Shown: positions 57,097-64,000, counted from the stretch's first letter. The stretch is DNA of 64,000 nt from Oscillospiraceae bacterium (GCA_017416325.1 JAFQCV010000006.1:136844-200843), one strand, 5' to 3'. The notes: generated from the sequence alone by a model not told the origin. Made by a program: numbers and translations.

Positions 57097-58425
57097 ATGG
57101 CAAATATAGGTTTCATCTCCCTTGGCTGCGCCAAAAACCAAGTGGACTGTGAACGCATGATGTACCGCGTACAGGAAGCCGGACATACGGTGTGCGAAGG
57201 AATTGTAGGTTGCGATATTGTCGTAATCAACACTTGCGGATTTATTGACTCAGCAAAGACCGAGGCCATTGATTATATTCTGCAGACTGCCGGCCTGAAG
57301 GCTGATGGGTATGTGGGAAAAATTCTGGTCACCGGCTGTCTGTCTCAACGCTATCAAGAGTTGATTCGGCAGGAAATGCCGGAAGTAGACGGTATATTGG
57401 GTACAGGCAGTTATACAGAAATAGTCCCCGCGATAGAATCGTTGCTAAGAGGGGAGACCGTAAACATTTTCGGCTCCATCGATGCCCCGGAGCAGGAAAC
57501 CGGACGTATTTTAACAACGCCGGAACACTTCGCATATCTAAAAATTGCCGAGGGCTGTGATAACCGGTGCGCTTACTGCATCATTCCTTATTTGCGTGGA
57601 AAATTTCGAAGCCGTCAGTTGGATGATGTTCTTTATGAAGCCAGCCTTCTTGCCGCTTCCGGTGTAAAAGAGCTGCTTGTTGTGGCACAGGATACCAGCC
57701 GCTATGGCACCGATTTGCCGGGCAACCAACGGTTGCTGTCAAAATTACTTAGGGAGCTTTGTAAAATCGATGGTATTGAGTGGATTCGGGTACACTATAC
57801 CTATCCAGACGAAATCGACGACGATTTGATTGATACGATCGCGGAAGAACCCAAAATCGTAAAGTATTTGGATATTCCCATTCAGCACTGCAACAAGGAT
57901 ATCTTAAAGCTGATGAATCGTCGTGGCGACGGTCAGATGCTTAGGGATTTGTTCGCCAAACTCCGCAGCAGAATCCCCGGTGTCATTATCCGCACCAGTG
58001 TCATTACCGGTTTGCCAGGTGAAGGCGAGGAAGAGTTTGAAGAACTTTGCACATTCTTAAAAGAACAAAAGCTGGAGCGTGTGGGTGCTTTTGCGTTTTC
58101 TCCTGAGGAAGGCACACCGGCTGCTGCCATGGAATATGTAGATGAGGCAACTGCACAAGCTCGAGCTGAGATGGTAGAAACCATACAATCCAGAATCATG
58201 GATGAATATAATGAAGCGCTCATCGGTCAGACTTTGCGTGTGTTGATCGATGGTTATGATGAGGAATTTGAGCAATACTTTGGACGAACCTATGCTGATT
58301 CTCCGGAAATTGACGGAAAGGTATGGATATCTTCGGAGGAAGCCTTGCGGGAGGGTACATTTGTTCGCGTTGTAATTGACAGCCTTGTTGAAGGTGAACT
58401 GAACGGATATGTTTTGGAGGAATAA
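57097..58425 (+). CDS. rimO: Ribosomal protein S12 methylthiotransferase RimO
   Basis: A 442-residue radical SAM enzyme that thiomethylates Asp of ribosomal protein S12. N-terminal UPF0004 domain with three Cys (ISLGCAKNQVDCERM, NTCGFIDSAK, TGCLSQRY), radical SAM motif CDNRCAYCIIPYLRG, and a C-terminal TRAM domain (about 370-442, GQTLRVLIDGYDEEFE). ATG at 57097 behind GGAGGAG, three bases after recX. Confidence 0.95.
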   Translation: MANIGFISLGCAKNQVDCERMMYRVQEAGHTVCEGIVGCDIVVINTCGFIDSAKTEAIDYILQTAGLKADGYVGKILVTGCLSQRYQELIRQEMPEVDGILGTGSYTEIVPAIESLLRGETVNIFGSIDAPEQETGRILTTPEHFAYLKIAEGCDNRCAYCIIPYLRGKFRSRQLDDVLYEASLLAASGVKELLVVAQDTSRYGTDLPGNQRLLSKLLRELCKIDGIEWIRVHYTYPDEIDDDLIDTIAEEPKIVKYLDIPIQHCNKDILKLMNRRGDGQMLRDLFAKLRSRIPGVIIRTSVITGLPGEGEEEFEELCTFLKEQKLERVGAFAFSPEEGTPAAAMEYVDEATAQARAEMVETIQSRIMDEYNEALIGQTLRVLIDGYDEEFEQYFGRTYADSPEIDGKVWISSEEALREGTFVRVVIDSLVEGELNGYVLEE

Positions 58426-58428
58426 GCC

Positions 58429-58959
58429 GTGACATTAGCAAGTAAAATTACACTAATTCGTGTAGCATTCATTCCAATTTATATGGTTTTCATGTATCTT
58501 GGAGCAGGCGCACCCAATGTTTGGACTTGGCTTGCATTGGCAGTATTTATCGTAGCCAGCATTACAGACTACATCGATGGCCAAATTGCGCGTAAAAAGA
58601 ATCAAGTCAGCGATTTTGGCAAATTTTTAGACCCCCTGGCAGATAAATTGCTGGTAATTTCCGCAATGTGCATGTTTTGCGAGTGGGGAATGATGCCCGC
58701 GTGGGCATTGATGCTCGTCTTAGCTCGGGAATTTTCCGTAACAGGTCTACGGTTAATTGCTGTAGGCAAAGGAAATGTAATTGCTGCCGGTTGGAGCGGA
58801 AAGGTGAAGACAGCTGCCACTATGATCGGTCTTTGTGTCTGGATGGCATTTCCCACAACTGAGATTTTAGGACAGCTTGTTACTGCAGTGATTGTGGTCA
58901 CAACGATTTACTCCGGCATCGAATACTTTATTCGTAATTGGAATAGTCTGTGGGACTGA
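58429..58959 (+). CDS. pgsA: CDP-diacylglycerol-glycerol-3-phosphate 3-phosphatidyltransferase
   Basis: A 176-residue membrane enzyme of phosphatidylglycerol synthesis with four to five helices. The CDP-alcohol phosphotransferase motif DG-x2-AR-x8-G-x3-D-x3-D is present: DGQIARKKNQVSDFGKFLDP, then LADK. GTG start at 58429, three bases after rimO. It ends the recA-recX-rimO-pgsA operon before a strong terminator. Confidence 0.95.
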   Translation: MTLASKITLIRVAFIPIYMVFMYLGAGAPNVWTWLALAVFIVASITDYIDGQIARKKNQVSDFGKFLDPLADKLLVISAMCMFCEWGMMPAWALMLVLAREFSVTGLRLIAVGKGNVIAAGWSGKVKTAATMIGLCVWMAFPTTEILGQLVTAVIVVTTIYSGIEYFIRNWNSLWD

Positions 58960-58980
58960 TGCATTGTATTTTAACATTAC

Positions 58981-59018
58981 AAAAAGCGACTACATGTCAT
59001 ATAATGTAGTCGCTTTTT
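58981..59018 (+). terminator. Rho-independent terminator after pgsA
   Basis: A 15-bp perfect stem (58981-58995 with 59004-59018), eight-base loop, ending in a T run. Confidence 0.93.
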
Positions 59019-59036
59019 TAAGAAGAAGGTATGATT

Positions 59037-60182
59037 ATGAAAGTTTCTGTCGCAAAATGTTCTCAATACACCCTGGAAGAAGCACAAAACGCGCTTGTTT
59101 TTGCCCTCGCTCCTTTTGGTGGTCTTGATTGGGTGCAAGAAGGCATGATCATCGGAATCAAGGCAAATCTCGTGACTTATTTCCATCCAGACGCTGCCGC
59201 AACCACACATCCCGTTCTGCTTTGTGCGCTTGTCAACATGCTCCGGAGTAGGGGTGCATCTGTGATTATCGGCGACAGCCCCGGAGGACTCTACAATCAC
59301 GTTTACGTTAATAGAATCTATTCCGCTACCGGAATGAAGGATGTTGAAGCCGCAGGCGCAATATTGAATCAGGATTTTAGTGTAAGCCAGGCTAATTACC
59401 CGGAAGCAAAAGCCGCAGCAACCTTTACTTATACCGGTTGGCTGGACAAAGTGGATGCCATCATCAATTTCTGCAAACTGAAGACCCACGGAATGATCGG
59501 TATGAGTGCGGCGGCTAAAAATATGTTTGGTGTAATCCCTGGAACAATGAAACCGGAATATCATTATCGTTTTCCTAACCAAGAGAGCTTCTCGGATATG
59601 ATTATAGATCTTGACGAATATTTCAAACCCAGGCTTTCTATTGTGGATGCCGTGGTTGGAATGGAGGGTAACGGACCAACTGCCGGCACTCCCAGACATA
59701 TTGGCGCCATTGCCGCCTCTGATAATCCACACGCTTTGGATCTGGTTTGCGCAAAACTGATTGGAATCGAACCGCAAAATGTCCCTACGCTCCAAGCTGC
59801 CATTAGAAGAGAACTATGTCCCAGCAGAGTAGGGGAGTTGGAAATTATAGGTGATGTTGATCAACTCTGCGTCCCTGATTTTAGGCTTGTAAGCGGCTCA
59901 CGGAGTATTCAGTTTCATAAAAGCGCAAAATCCGGCTTTGCCAGACTTACCGGAAAGGTGCTGCAAAATTCTTTGGCATCCATTCCGAAGCTTCATGCTG
60001 CAGAATGTGTCGGATGCGCAGAGTGCGCCAGAATTTGCCCGGCAAAAGCTATTACAATGAAAGCGCATAAGCCAGTTATAAATAGAGATGCCTGTATCCG
60101 TTGTTTCTGCTGCCAGGAATTCTGCCCAAAGGGAGCGATGAAGGTTCACCGTCCGTGGATCGCACGCATTTTAGGTCACTAG
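59037..60182 (+). CDS. DUF362 domain protein with C-terminal 2x[4Fe-4S] domain
   Basis: A 381-residue cytoplasmic protein. The N-terminal DUF362 part carries GIKANLVTYFHPDAAATTHP, VIIGDSPGG and CKLKTHGMIGMSAAAKNMFG; the C-terminal part has two ferredoxin motifs, CVGCAECARICP and CIRCFCCQEFCP. This domain pair is common in anaerobes and some uncharacterised cases are linked to electron transfer; no reaction is established. The ATG at 59037 is preferred, with AAGAAGGT six bases upstream. It is the last host gene before the prophage. Confidence 0.88.
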   Translation: MKVSVAKCSQYTLEEAQNALVFALAPFGGLDWVQEGMIIGIKANLVTYFHPDAAATTHPVLLCALVNMLRSRGASVIIGDSPGGLYNHVYVNRIYSATGMKDVEAAGAILNQDFSVSQANYPEAKAAATFTYTGWLDKVDAIINFCKLKTHGMIGMSAAAKNMFGVIPGTMKPEYHYRFPNQESFSDMIIDLDEYFKPRLSIVDAVVGMEGNGPTAGTPRHIGAIAASDNPHALDLVCAKLIGIEPQNVPTLQAAIRRELCPSRVGELEIIGDVDQLCVPDFRLVSGSRSIQFHKSAKSGFARLTGKVLQNSLASIPKLHAAECVGCAECARICPAKAITMKAHKPVINRDACIRCFCCQEFCPKGAMKVHRPWIARILGH

Positions 60183-60202
60183 TTTTGTCCATATTCGATA
60201 GG

Positions 60203-60240
60203 AAAGAGAGGTTCCGGGTAAAATCGGAACTTTTCTCTTT
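60203..60240. repeat. Large hairpin after the DUF362 gene
   Basis: AAAGAGA (60203-60209) pairs with TCTCTTT (60234-60240) and GTTCCG (60211-60216) with CGGAAC (60225-60230) around a small internal loop. It could be the terminator of the DUF362 gene (T-rich right arm). It lies at the host/prophage junction, so it could also mark the integration zone. Confidence 0.6.
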
Positions 60241-60265
60241 ATGAGGGCTAAAACAAATTAAACGC

Positions 60266-60285
60266 AACAAAATAATCCTTTTGTT
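60266..60285 (-). terminator. A/T-rich hairpin at the end of the phage operon
   Basis: AACAAAA (60266-60272) pairs with TTTTGTT (60279-60285). On the minus strand it lies just beyond the last phage gene and is followed by a T-rich stretch, so it may end the morphogenesis operon. Confidence 0.45.
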
Positions 60286-60287
60286 AT

Positions 60288-60680
60288 TTACCGGCGTTTT
60301 TTCAAGCATCGAAACAGCACCCCCTTAAATACAATTGCCAACATCAGCGCACATGCAAGAATCACACAGGCGTGAGCAGTAGCCAACTCTGCAACAGGAA
60401 GAGAAAGAGCTGCACCATAACCAACATTACTATAGCAGTAATATTCATTACTGACAGAAAATTCCCATTCACCAGCTGATTCTGTTACAGTATACTGACT
60501 ATAGTTATTTGTCCGGCGAAAAGTATACTGCTTACAGCCAATACCCGGCTTATTGACCAAAGCAGTATATTCATATTCACCAGTCTGCATCAGGATATAA
60601 CTATCCAGCAGGCTGATTTTATTAGCTACCACATCACGGACAGCCTGCGGAATAGTCCCATAATCTGAATATTGTGTCAC
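60288..60680 (-). CDS. Predicted minor virion protein with C-terminal membrane anchor (130 aa)
   Basis: A 130-residue protein with a polar N-terminal domain rich in Tyr, Asn and Thr (about 1-95, with four Cys) and one C-terminal membrane helix (about 99-123, TAHACVILACALMLAIVF) followed by the basic tail CLKKRR. Filamentous-phage adsorption proteins (pIII/pVI type) have C-terminal anchors of this kind, but no homology is claimed and no signal peptide is seen. GTG start at 60680 overlaps the stop of the upstream 37-aa gene by four bases. It is the last gene of the operon. Confidence 0.7.
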   Translation of the reverse strand: MTQYSDYGTIPQAVRDVVANKISLLDSYILMQTGEYEYTALVNKPGIGCKQYTFRRTNNYSQYTVTESAGEWEFSVSNEYYCYSNVGYGAALSLPVAELATAHACVILACALMLAIVFKGVLFRCLKKRR

Positions 60681-60790
60681 AGCCTACCACCCCTAAATGC
60701 AGATATCACATAATCGTACACAATGCCAACACAGCACAATACAAAGACATAAGGCAGAAACTGCCCAAAAGTCACAGCTACAATTTGCAT
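60677..60790 (-). CDS. 37-aa membrane protein, predicted minor coat protein
   Basis: A tiny gene with start ATG at 60790 sharing one base with the stop of the Zot-like gene (TGATG), and stop TGA at 60677-60679 overlapping the GTG of the next gene by four bases. The product begins MQIVAVTFGQFLPYVFVLCC and ends AFRGGRL: a single membrane helix with a basic C-terminus, like minor coat proteins pVII/pIX of filamentous phages. Coupled overlaps on both sides make chance unlikely. Confidence 0.7.
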   Translation of the reverse strand: MQIVAVTFGQFLPYVFVLCCVGIVYDYVISAFRGGRL

Positions 60791-61452
60791 CAGTTTTCCC
60801 CCTTTTCATCAATTCTTTTAACAACTTCCAGAGTATTATACATTGTCATGCTAGACAATGACGGGACATAAATACGATATTGAGGCGTCTTTTCATCTTC
60901 ATCCAGAATATACTTTCCAGAATCATCATACTTAGCACCATCTAACACGCGATACCTATACAGCACGCATAACAGGGGTCTACGGCACTCATAATGCCAA
61001 GTTACCTGCTCCCGAACCGGCTTAGCCATACGGGTATATCTCTGGGTTGTACCCAATATCAAACGCCGATTCTTTCGGTTCTGACACCAAACAGTGACCT
61101 GAGACAAAGGCATTTTCGCACTTTCCAACGAACTAAACAACGCCTGAATCTCATCAATAATGAAAATGACACCATCAGCACCATTCACATACTTGTCAAA
61201 ATCCTCGATACCTGTATACGGGATACACGGAATACCGAAAACACTTATATTTGTGACAATCAGAGCCTTGGGATACTGCTCATGGATCTCCCGTACCATG
61301 TGCATGAGCAAGAGTGTCTTACCTGCACCCTGAGCACCAGTAAAGACCCACAATCCACCATAAGGAAAACCGTCATTTGCTTTCATCATTCTAGCTCTGA
61401 TAACGTCCGGAATATTACCTAAGCCAACATCAGGCTCCATATATTCAGCCAT
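60790..61452 (-). CDS. Zot-like / pI-type virion assembly ATPase
   Basis: A 220-residue P-loop protein: Walker A GAQGAGKT at residues 39-46, Walker B VIFIIDEIQ near 95-103, and the region LPLSQVTVWCQNRKNRR-like (MPLSQVTVWCQNRKNRRL) followed by TTQRYTRMAKPVREQ, typical of Zot/gene I proteins that drive extrusion of filamentous phage. It lacks an obvious C-terminal membrane helix, unlike Zot of proteobacterial phages. GAGGTG lies five bases before the ATG. It follows the coat gene after a terminator and overlaps the 37-aa gene by one base. Confidence 0.88.
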   Translation of the reverse strand: MAEYMEPDVGLGNIPDVIRARMMKANDGFPYGGLWVFTGAQGAGKTLLLMHMVREIHEQYPKALIVTNISVFGIPCIPYTGIEDFDKYVNGADGVIFIIDEIQALFSSLESAKMPLSQVTVWCQNRKNRRLILGTTQRYTRMAKPVREQVTWHYECRRPLLCVLYRYRVLDGAKYDDSGKYILDEDEKTPQYRIYVPSLSSMTMYNTLEVVKRIDEKGEN

Positions 61453-61476
61453 AATAACACCTCACAATAAAAATAA

Positions 61477-61499
61477 GGGCAGGGGAATGACCCCCGCCC
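61477..61499 (-). terminator. Terminator between coat and Zot genes
   Basis: On the minus strand a nine-bp stem with one G-T pair (61499-61491 with 61485-61477), five-base loop, followed by TTATTTTTATT. Filamentous phages typically carry a terminator just after the abundant major coat gene, so reduced Zot expression relative to coat is expected. Confidence 0.8.
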
Positions 61500-61511
61500 C
61501 CATCGAATAGC

Positions 61512-61706
61512 TTACAGCTTACCCTTTTTCAGAGCAGCCATCAGCTTACGGGTCAAGAACCGCACGCCGAACCATGCCAGAACGAGACCGGCTGCCAGAG
61601 CAATACCGCCACCGATGAACAGCAGCAGATTGCTTACGGAGAAATCTCCAAACATACCAGAAACGGAGCTAATGATTTCACTCACATTTACAGTCGCTTC
61701 AGTCAT
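61512..61706 (-). CDS. Major coat protein-like (64 aa)
   Basis: A 64-residue protein with an N-terminal polar amphipathic stretch (VNVSEIISSVSGMFGDF), a central membrane helix (about residues 27-50, glycine-rich at first), and a basic C-terminus ending ALKKGKL. This is the layout of mature pVIII-type major coat proteins; no separate signal peptide is seen. A good ribosome site (AAGGGAG) precedes the ATG and a terminator follows. It lies between Rep and the Zot-like ATPase. Confidence 0.8.
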   Translation of the reverse strand: MTEATVNVSEIISSVSGMFGDFSVSNLLLFIGGGIALAAGLVLAWFGVRFLTRKLMAALKKGKL

Positions 61707-61753
61707 AGTACACTATCTCCCTTCTTAGTTTTTATTATGATAACCGGCAAGGC

Positions 61754-62638
61754 CTATACCGGAAAATCATCAATTGAAAGTTGCGTAATCTCATACACAC
61801 GATCACACTCAGATTCTAATTCTTCCGTCTGATCAGATTCAAAAAGCGGAACAAATTCCGCATATTCCAAACCAAAAGACCAATCAAGTGAATCTTTCGT
61901 TTTAGTCATGCCGGTACGGCAAAACTGATAATCATTTTCCAAAAAGCTATCCAGATAATTTGACCAGCCATACACATCAGTCTGAACAACAGAACGATTT
62001 AACCCACGGCTTACATAGTACAAATGCAAACCAACACCCAAAGAAGATACAGCCATATCCTTCGTTAAGTATTTAAGTACATAGAAAGCGGAAGCTACAG
62101 GGTCACGGACTAGAGCAAAAGAACAAAAGCCGAATTTATGACGATACGCAGGCCAATCGTAAAAGTCTCCCTTTACAAGCTTGTCTGGGACTTTTAAGCC
62201 CTGTTTGCGCTCAGACCTAAAAGAAACCAACTCAGAAGAAACACCAGAGAAAAAGCCATGCATATGCCAACTACCGTCCTTATGGCGTTCAGGGACGAGC
62301 AAGTAAACAACAGGCACACCTTTTTTCCGTTGATCGCGAATCCATTGCAAAAAAGAATCGCGCCAAGTCTCCAAATCATGCCGGTTATACTTTTCTGCAG
62401 AAATAGTGAAAGTGCAGAAATATTCCCAATGATTACACAATGCGTACTCCAAAATAATCCTCCTAGTTCGGGACAATGAAGCAGCCAATTTATCGTCATA
62501 TTTGGGCTTTTCTGACTTGCGAAAATACGAGCCAGAACCAGAGCGCCGCTTATACTTTACAAGCTTGAAAATGCGATCAGTATATCGGTAAATCCGTCCG
62601 TCCGGTACGGCTTCTTCCAATGGCGCGACGATAGGCAC
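61754..62638 (-). CDS. HUH-type rolling-circle replication initiator (Rep)
   Basis: A basic protein with the three motifs of HUH endonucleases: I, FCTFTISAEKYNRH; II, the HUH pair as WHMHGFF; III, the catalytic-tyrosine segment FYVLKYLTKD (YxxKYxxK). It would nick the phage origin and start rolling-circle replication. The frame is open up to an ATG at 62707, but that ATG lies inside the GC hairpins; GTG at 62638 has GGGAAG eight bases upstream, so it is preferred (294 aa). The product resembles inovirus gpII-type or related Gram-positive Rep proteins. The coat gene follows 47 bases on. Confidence 0.88.
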   Translation of the reverse strand: MPIVAPLEEAVPDGRIYRYTDRIFKLVKYKRRSGSGSYFRKSEKPKYDDKLAASLSRTRRIILEYALCNHWEYFCTFTISAEKYNRHDLETWRDSFLQWIRDQRKKGVPVVYLLVPERHKDGSWHMHGFFSGVSSELVSFRSERKQGLKVPDKLVKGDFYDWPAYRHKFGFCSFALVRDPVASAFYVLKYLTKDMAVSSLGVGLHLYYVSRGLNRSVVQTDVYGWSNYLDSFLENDYQFCRTGMTKTKDSLDWSFGLEYAEFVPLFESDQTEELESECDRVYEITQLSIDDFPV

Positions 62639-62673
62639 AGAAATCACTTCCCGTAATATGTTAAGAAGTCGAG

Positions 62674-62721
62674 TGCCCCAACAGGGCAGGGGCGCTGCGC
62701 GCCCCATGCCCCGTCTGGGGC
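62674..62721. other. GC hairpin cluster, candidate rolling-circle origin
   Basis: Three adjoining hairpins in 48 bases: TGCCC/GGGCA (62674-62678 with 62684-62688); a long one, 62684-62695 with 62699-62711, 12 pairs with one bulged A and loop TGC; and GCCCC/GGGGC (62708-62721). The second and third share bases so alternative folds compete. It lies in the largest non-coding gap of the operon, just before Rep, and stands out from the A/T-rich surroundings. This is the expected setting of the plus-strand origin or the packaging signal. Confidence 0.6.
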
Positions 62722-62748
62722 TTATTTCCGCCTATCTCACGACAGTCG

Positions 62749-63000
62749 TTAGCTCTCTTTCAGAGAAGAAAGCCGATACAAAAGCTCAGAATATCTATGC
62801 TCGAGACTATCTACCTTCGTAAGCAGTTCAGCATAACTCTTTTTAGTCTTTTTATGAGACTGAGAAAGAATTGCAGCAGTAGACAGACTTTCCATAGTGA
62901 TCCTGACTAACTCCAGCTGCCAAGCCGGTCTATCTGGGTCATTTGCCATAGCGTCCAAAAGCTTGGTACACCTGGCACCCAATTCGTCATACTTACTCAT
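62749..63000 (-). CDS. Phage early protein, helical (83 aa), unknown
   Basis: An 83-residue mostly helical protein with a possible short coiled coil near its C-terminus (SYAELLTKVDSLEHRYSELL). Its ATG overlaps the stop of the preceding gene by four bases (ATGA), showing it is real and coupled. I recognise no family. Confidence 0.6.
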   Translation of the reverse strand: MSKYDELGARCTKLLDAMANDPDRPAWQLELVRITMESLSTAAILSQSHKKTKKSYAELLTKVDSLEHRYSELLYRLSSLKES

Positions 63001-63230
63001 GCAGGATAAATGTCCGTGACAACTTCATACTTGCCACGAATTTCCACTTCGATAACAACCTTTTCACCGACAACAGGACGATACCCCTGCTCAGAAGCAC
63101 GATACCAGATACGTTTACCGCGCTTGCCCTGCCCCTGACCTTCACGATACGGCTTTACTGCATGGACAGTATAAGCAGTGATCTCACCGGAGTCATTTTC
63201 TTGCGTTTCAAAACCAATTACTTCCCACAT
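62997..63230 (-). CDS. Phage early protein, beta-rich (77 aa), unknown
   Basis: A 77-residue protein with a Gly/Lys/Arg-rich middle (REGQGQGKRGKRIWYR) and strand-forming ends (EKVVIEVEIRGKYEVVTDI). It is the first gene behind the repressed early promoter. Filamentous phages carry a small single-strand-binding protein (gene V) of this size and position, and the basic beta-rich composition would fit, but I see no proof of homology. Confidence 0.55.
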   Translation of the reverse strand: MWEVIGFETQENDSGEITAYTVHAVKPYREGQGQGKRGKRIWYRASEQGYRPVVGEKVVIEVEIRGKYEVVTDIYPA

Positions 63231-63274
63231 TTTTCATTACCTCATTTCATTCATATTCTTTATTTGGCGGGAAC

Positions 63275-63352
63275 TAAGACAAATATGTCTTAGTATCAAC
63301 TATTCTAAGACAAATTAATCTTAATGTCAACAAGACAAAAATGTATTATGAT
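63275..63352. promoter_or_regulatory. Prophage switch region: three operators and divergent promoters
   Basis: Three related 18-base sites: TAAGACAAATATGTCTTA (63275-63292, a perfect inverted repeat of seven bases), TAAGACAAATTAATCTTA (63306-63323) and CAAGACAAAAATGTATTA (63331-63348). The minus-strand early promoter is TTGACA (63330-63325) and TAGAAT (63307-63302) with a 17-base spacer, so the middle operator fills its spacer. A plus-strand TATGAT at 63347-63352 would drive the repressor. This is a phage-type repressor/early switch. Confidence 0.75.
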
Positions 63353-63391
63353 AAATTTGTAATATCTAAACAAACGAAAGGATATTACAAT

Positions 63392-63607
63392 ATGTTTTTC
63401 TATCAAAGAATTAGAGACCTTAGACAAGACAAAGACTTAAACCAAGAAGAAATAGCCAAAATATTAGACGTGCATCAAACACAATACAGCAGATGGGAGA
63501 GGGGAGCGCAAGAAATACCATTTCATCATGCAATTACACTGGCGAAATTTTACAAAGTAAGCCTAGACTACATTGCAGGAATCACAAACAAAAAACTCGG
63601 GAGGTAA
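63392..63607 (+). CDS. Cro/CI-type HTH repressor (71 aa)
   Basis: A 71-residue XRE-family protein, a single helix-turn-helix domain (LNQEEIAKILDVHQTQYSRW, then ERGAQEIPFHHAITLAKFYK). The ATG at 63392 follows GAAAGGA; an earlier in-frame ATG at 63341 would overlap an operator and lacks a ribosome site. It is transcribed away from the phage operon across three operators and should repress the early promoter and its own. Confidence 0.88.
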   Translation: MFFYQRIRDLRQDKDLNQEEIAKILDVHQTQYSRWERGAQEIPFHHAITLAKFYKVSLDYIAGITNKKLGR

Positions 63608-63611
63608 CATC

Positions 63612-64000
63612 GTGGACTGGTTATGGATTATCTTCCTTGCTATTATTGTCTTAGCAATCGAACTTTACAGAATCAAAAAACCACAGCAGGAGAGAGGCAC
63701 GGAAGAAACAGCAAACACTAAAACTGACTATTCCCAAAGCTATCAGCGAAAATATTTACTCACCAAGAATGAATACCGGGAGTATATGACACTCCGTAAG
63801 CTTGCTACAGAAAAAGACCTGATAATCTGCCCCAAGGTTCGGTTGCTGGATATCATCGAACCCAGAAAAGGGGAGAAGGATTACAAAACATTATTTTTCA
63901 AAGTGCAAGCAAAACATGTTGACTTTGTAATTTGTGACAAGGATCTTCGTATTAAAGCAGTTCTGGAACTTGATGACAATTCCCACGATCAGAAAGACAG
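63612..64000 (+). CDS. DUF2726 family protein (3' end outside the window)
   Basis: The frame is open from GTG at 63612 to the window end (129 residues seen). The Shine-Dalgarno GGGAGG overlaps the stop of the repressor gene. There is one N-terminal membrane helix (WIIFLAIIVLAIELY), a linker, then DUF2726: LTKNEYREYMTLRKLA, LIICPKVRLLDII, and VDFVICDKDLRIKAVLELDD, where the D...ExD pattern is like PD-(D/E)XK nucleases. The role is unknown. Co-transcription with the repressor suggests a lysogeny-expressed accessory function. Confidence 0.7.
   Translation, partial: MDWLWIIFLAIIVLAIELYRIKKPQQERGTEETANTKTDYSQSYQRKYLLTKNEYREYMTLRKLATEKDLIICPKVRLLDIIEPRKGEKDYKTLFFKVQAKHVDFVICDKDLRIKAVLELDDNSHDQKD

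Larger units (their letters stand above)
60241..64000. mobile_element. Inovirus-like (filamentous phage) prophage, right end outside the window
   Basis: A compact block of small genes, mostly on the minus strand and with four-base or one-base overlaps: an HUH-type Rep, a 64-aa major-coat-like protein, a Zot-type ATPase, tiny membrane proteins, a GC hairpin cluster and a Cro/CI-type switch. The left boundary lies between the DUF362 stop at 60182 and the first phage gene at 60288. The right boundary is not reached. No integrase, dif-like core or direct repeat pair was recognised, so the mode of integration is open. Confidence 0.85.

Noticed and set aside
60183..60290. A dif-like site or direct repeat for XerCD integration of the prophage
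   Set aside because: I found hairpins but no recognisable dif core, and the right end is not in the window, so no attachment pair can be compared.

Overview
The window looks like the chromosome of an endospore-forming, anaerobic Gram-positive bacterium of the Clostridia, most like the Oscillospiraceae/Ruminococcaceae. Evidence for this: sporulation genes (SipL-like coat protein, spoIIGA-sigE, spoIIAA-spoIIAB-sigF, yunB, whiA), Rex, T-box leaders on aminoacyl-tRNA synthetase genes, Firmicute-style ribosome binding sites, several ferredoxin-type proteins, and no outer-membrane genes. The species is not identified.

Layout. 1-2.9 kb: 3' end of a class B penicillin-binding protein, a tiny membrane protein and a SipL-like SPOCS/LysM protein. 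3.1-5.1 kb: two G3E (COG0523) GTPases, one with a His-rich metal-binding insert and one fused to a YcgQ-type C-terminal domain. 5.3-10.1 kb: rarA, DUF951, spoIIGA-sigE, rex and a ferredoxin-type aldo/keto reductase. 10.2-11.9 kb: glnS on the minus strand. 12.0-19.0 kb: a 613-nt structured RNA that I call OLE RNA, then oapA-dxs-tlyA-nadK-argR-recN. 19.0-23.0 kb: T-box tyrS, an MFS transporter and a glycerophosphodiesterase. 23.1-30.8 kb: dapA, queA-tgt, yajC, a GT2 glycosyltransferase and T-box valS. 30.9-37.5 kb: spoIIA operon, pcrA, yunB, ligA. 37.5-42.5 kb: AraC regulator divergent from nagA-nagB-DUF4838 glycosidase, plus a short YtxH-like gene. 42.6-46.5 kb: an OMP-decarboxylase-like protein lacking the catalytic motif, a lipoprotein, a four-cluster ferredoxin, murB-whiA. 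46.5-60.2 kb: dnaE, a lipoprotein with a two-component system, DUF1385-prmC-recA-recX-rimO-pgsA, and a DUF362 iron-sulfur protein.

60.2 kb to the end is a cryptic filamentous-phage (inovirus-like) prophage: a compact minus-strand operon (two small early genes, GC-rich hairpin cluster, HUH Rep, major coat-like protein, terminator, Zot-like ATPase, a 37-aa membrane protein, a C-terminally anchored protein). It diverges from a small HTH repressor across a three-operator switch, and the repressor is followed by a DUF2726 gene cut by the window end.

The two most notable systems are the OLE RNA/OapA ribonucleoprotein locus, whose two ends pair and which has its own predicted promoter, and the inovirus-like prophage in a Gram-positive host with a readable lysogeny switch. 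Coding density is otherwise high. I saw no rRNA, tRNA or CRISPR array.
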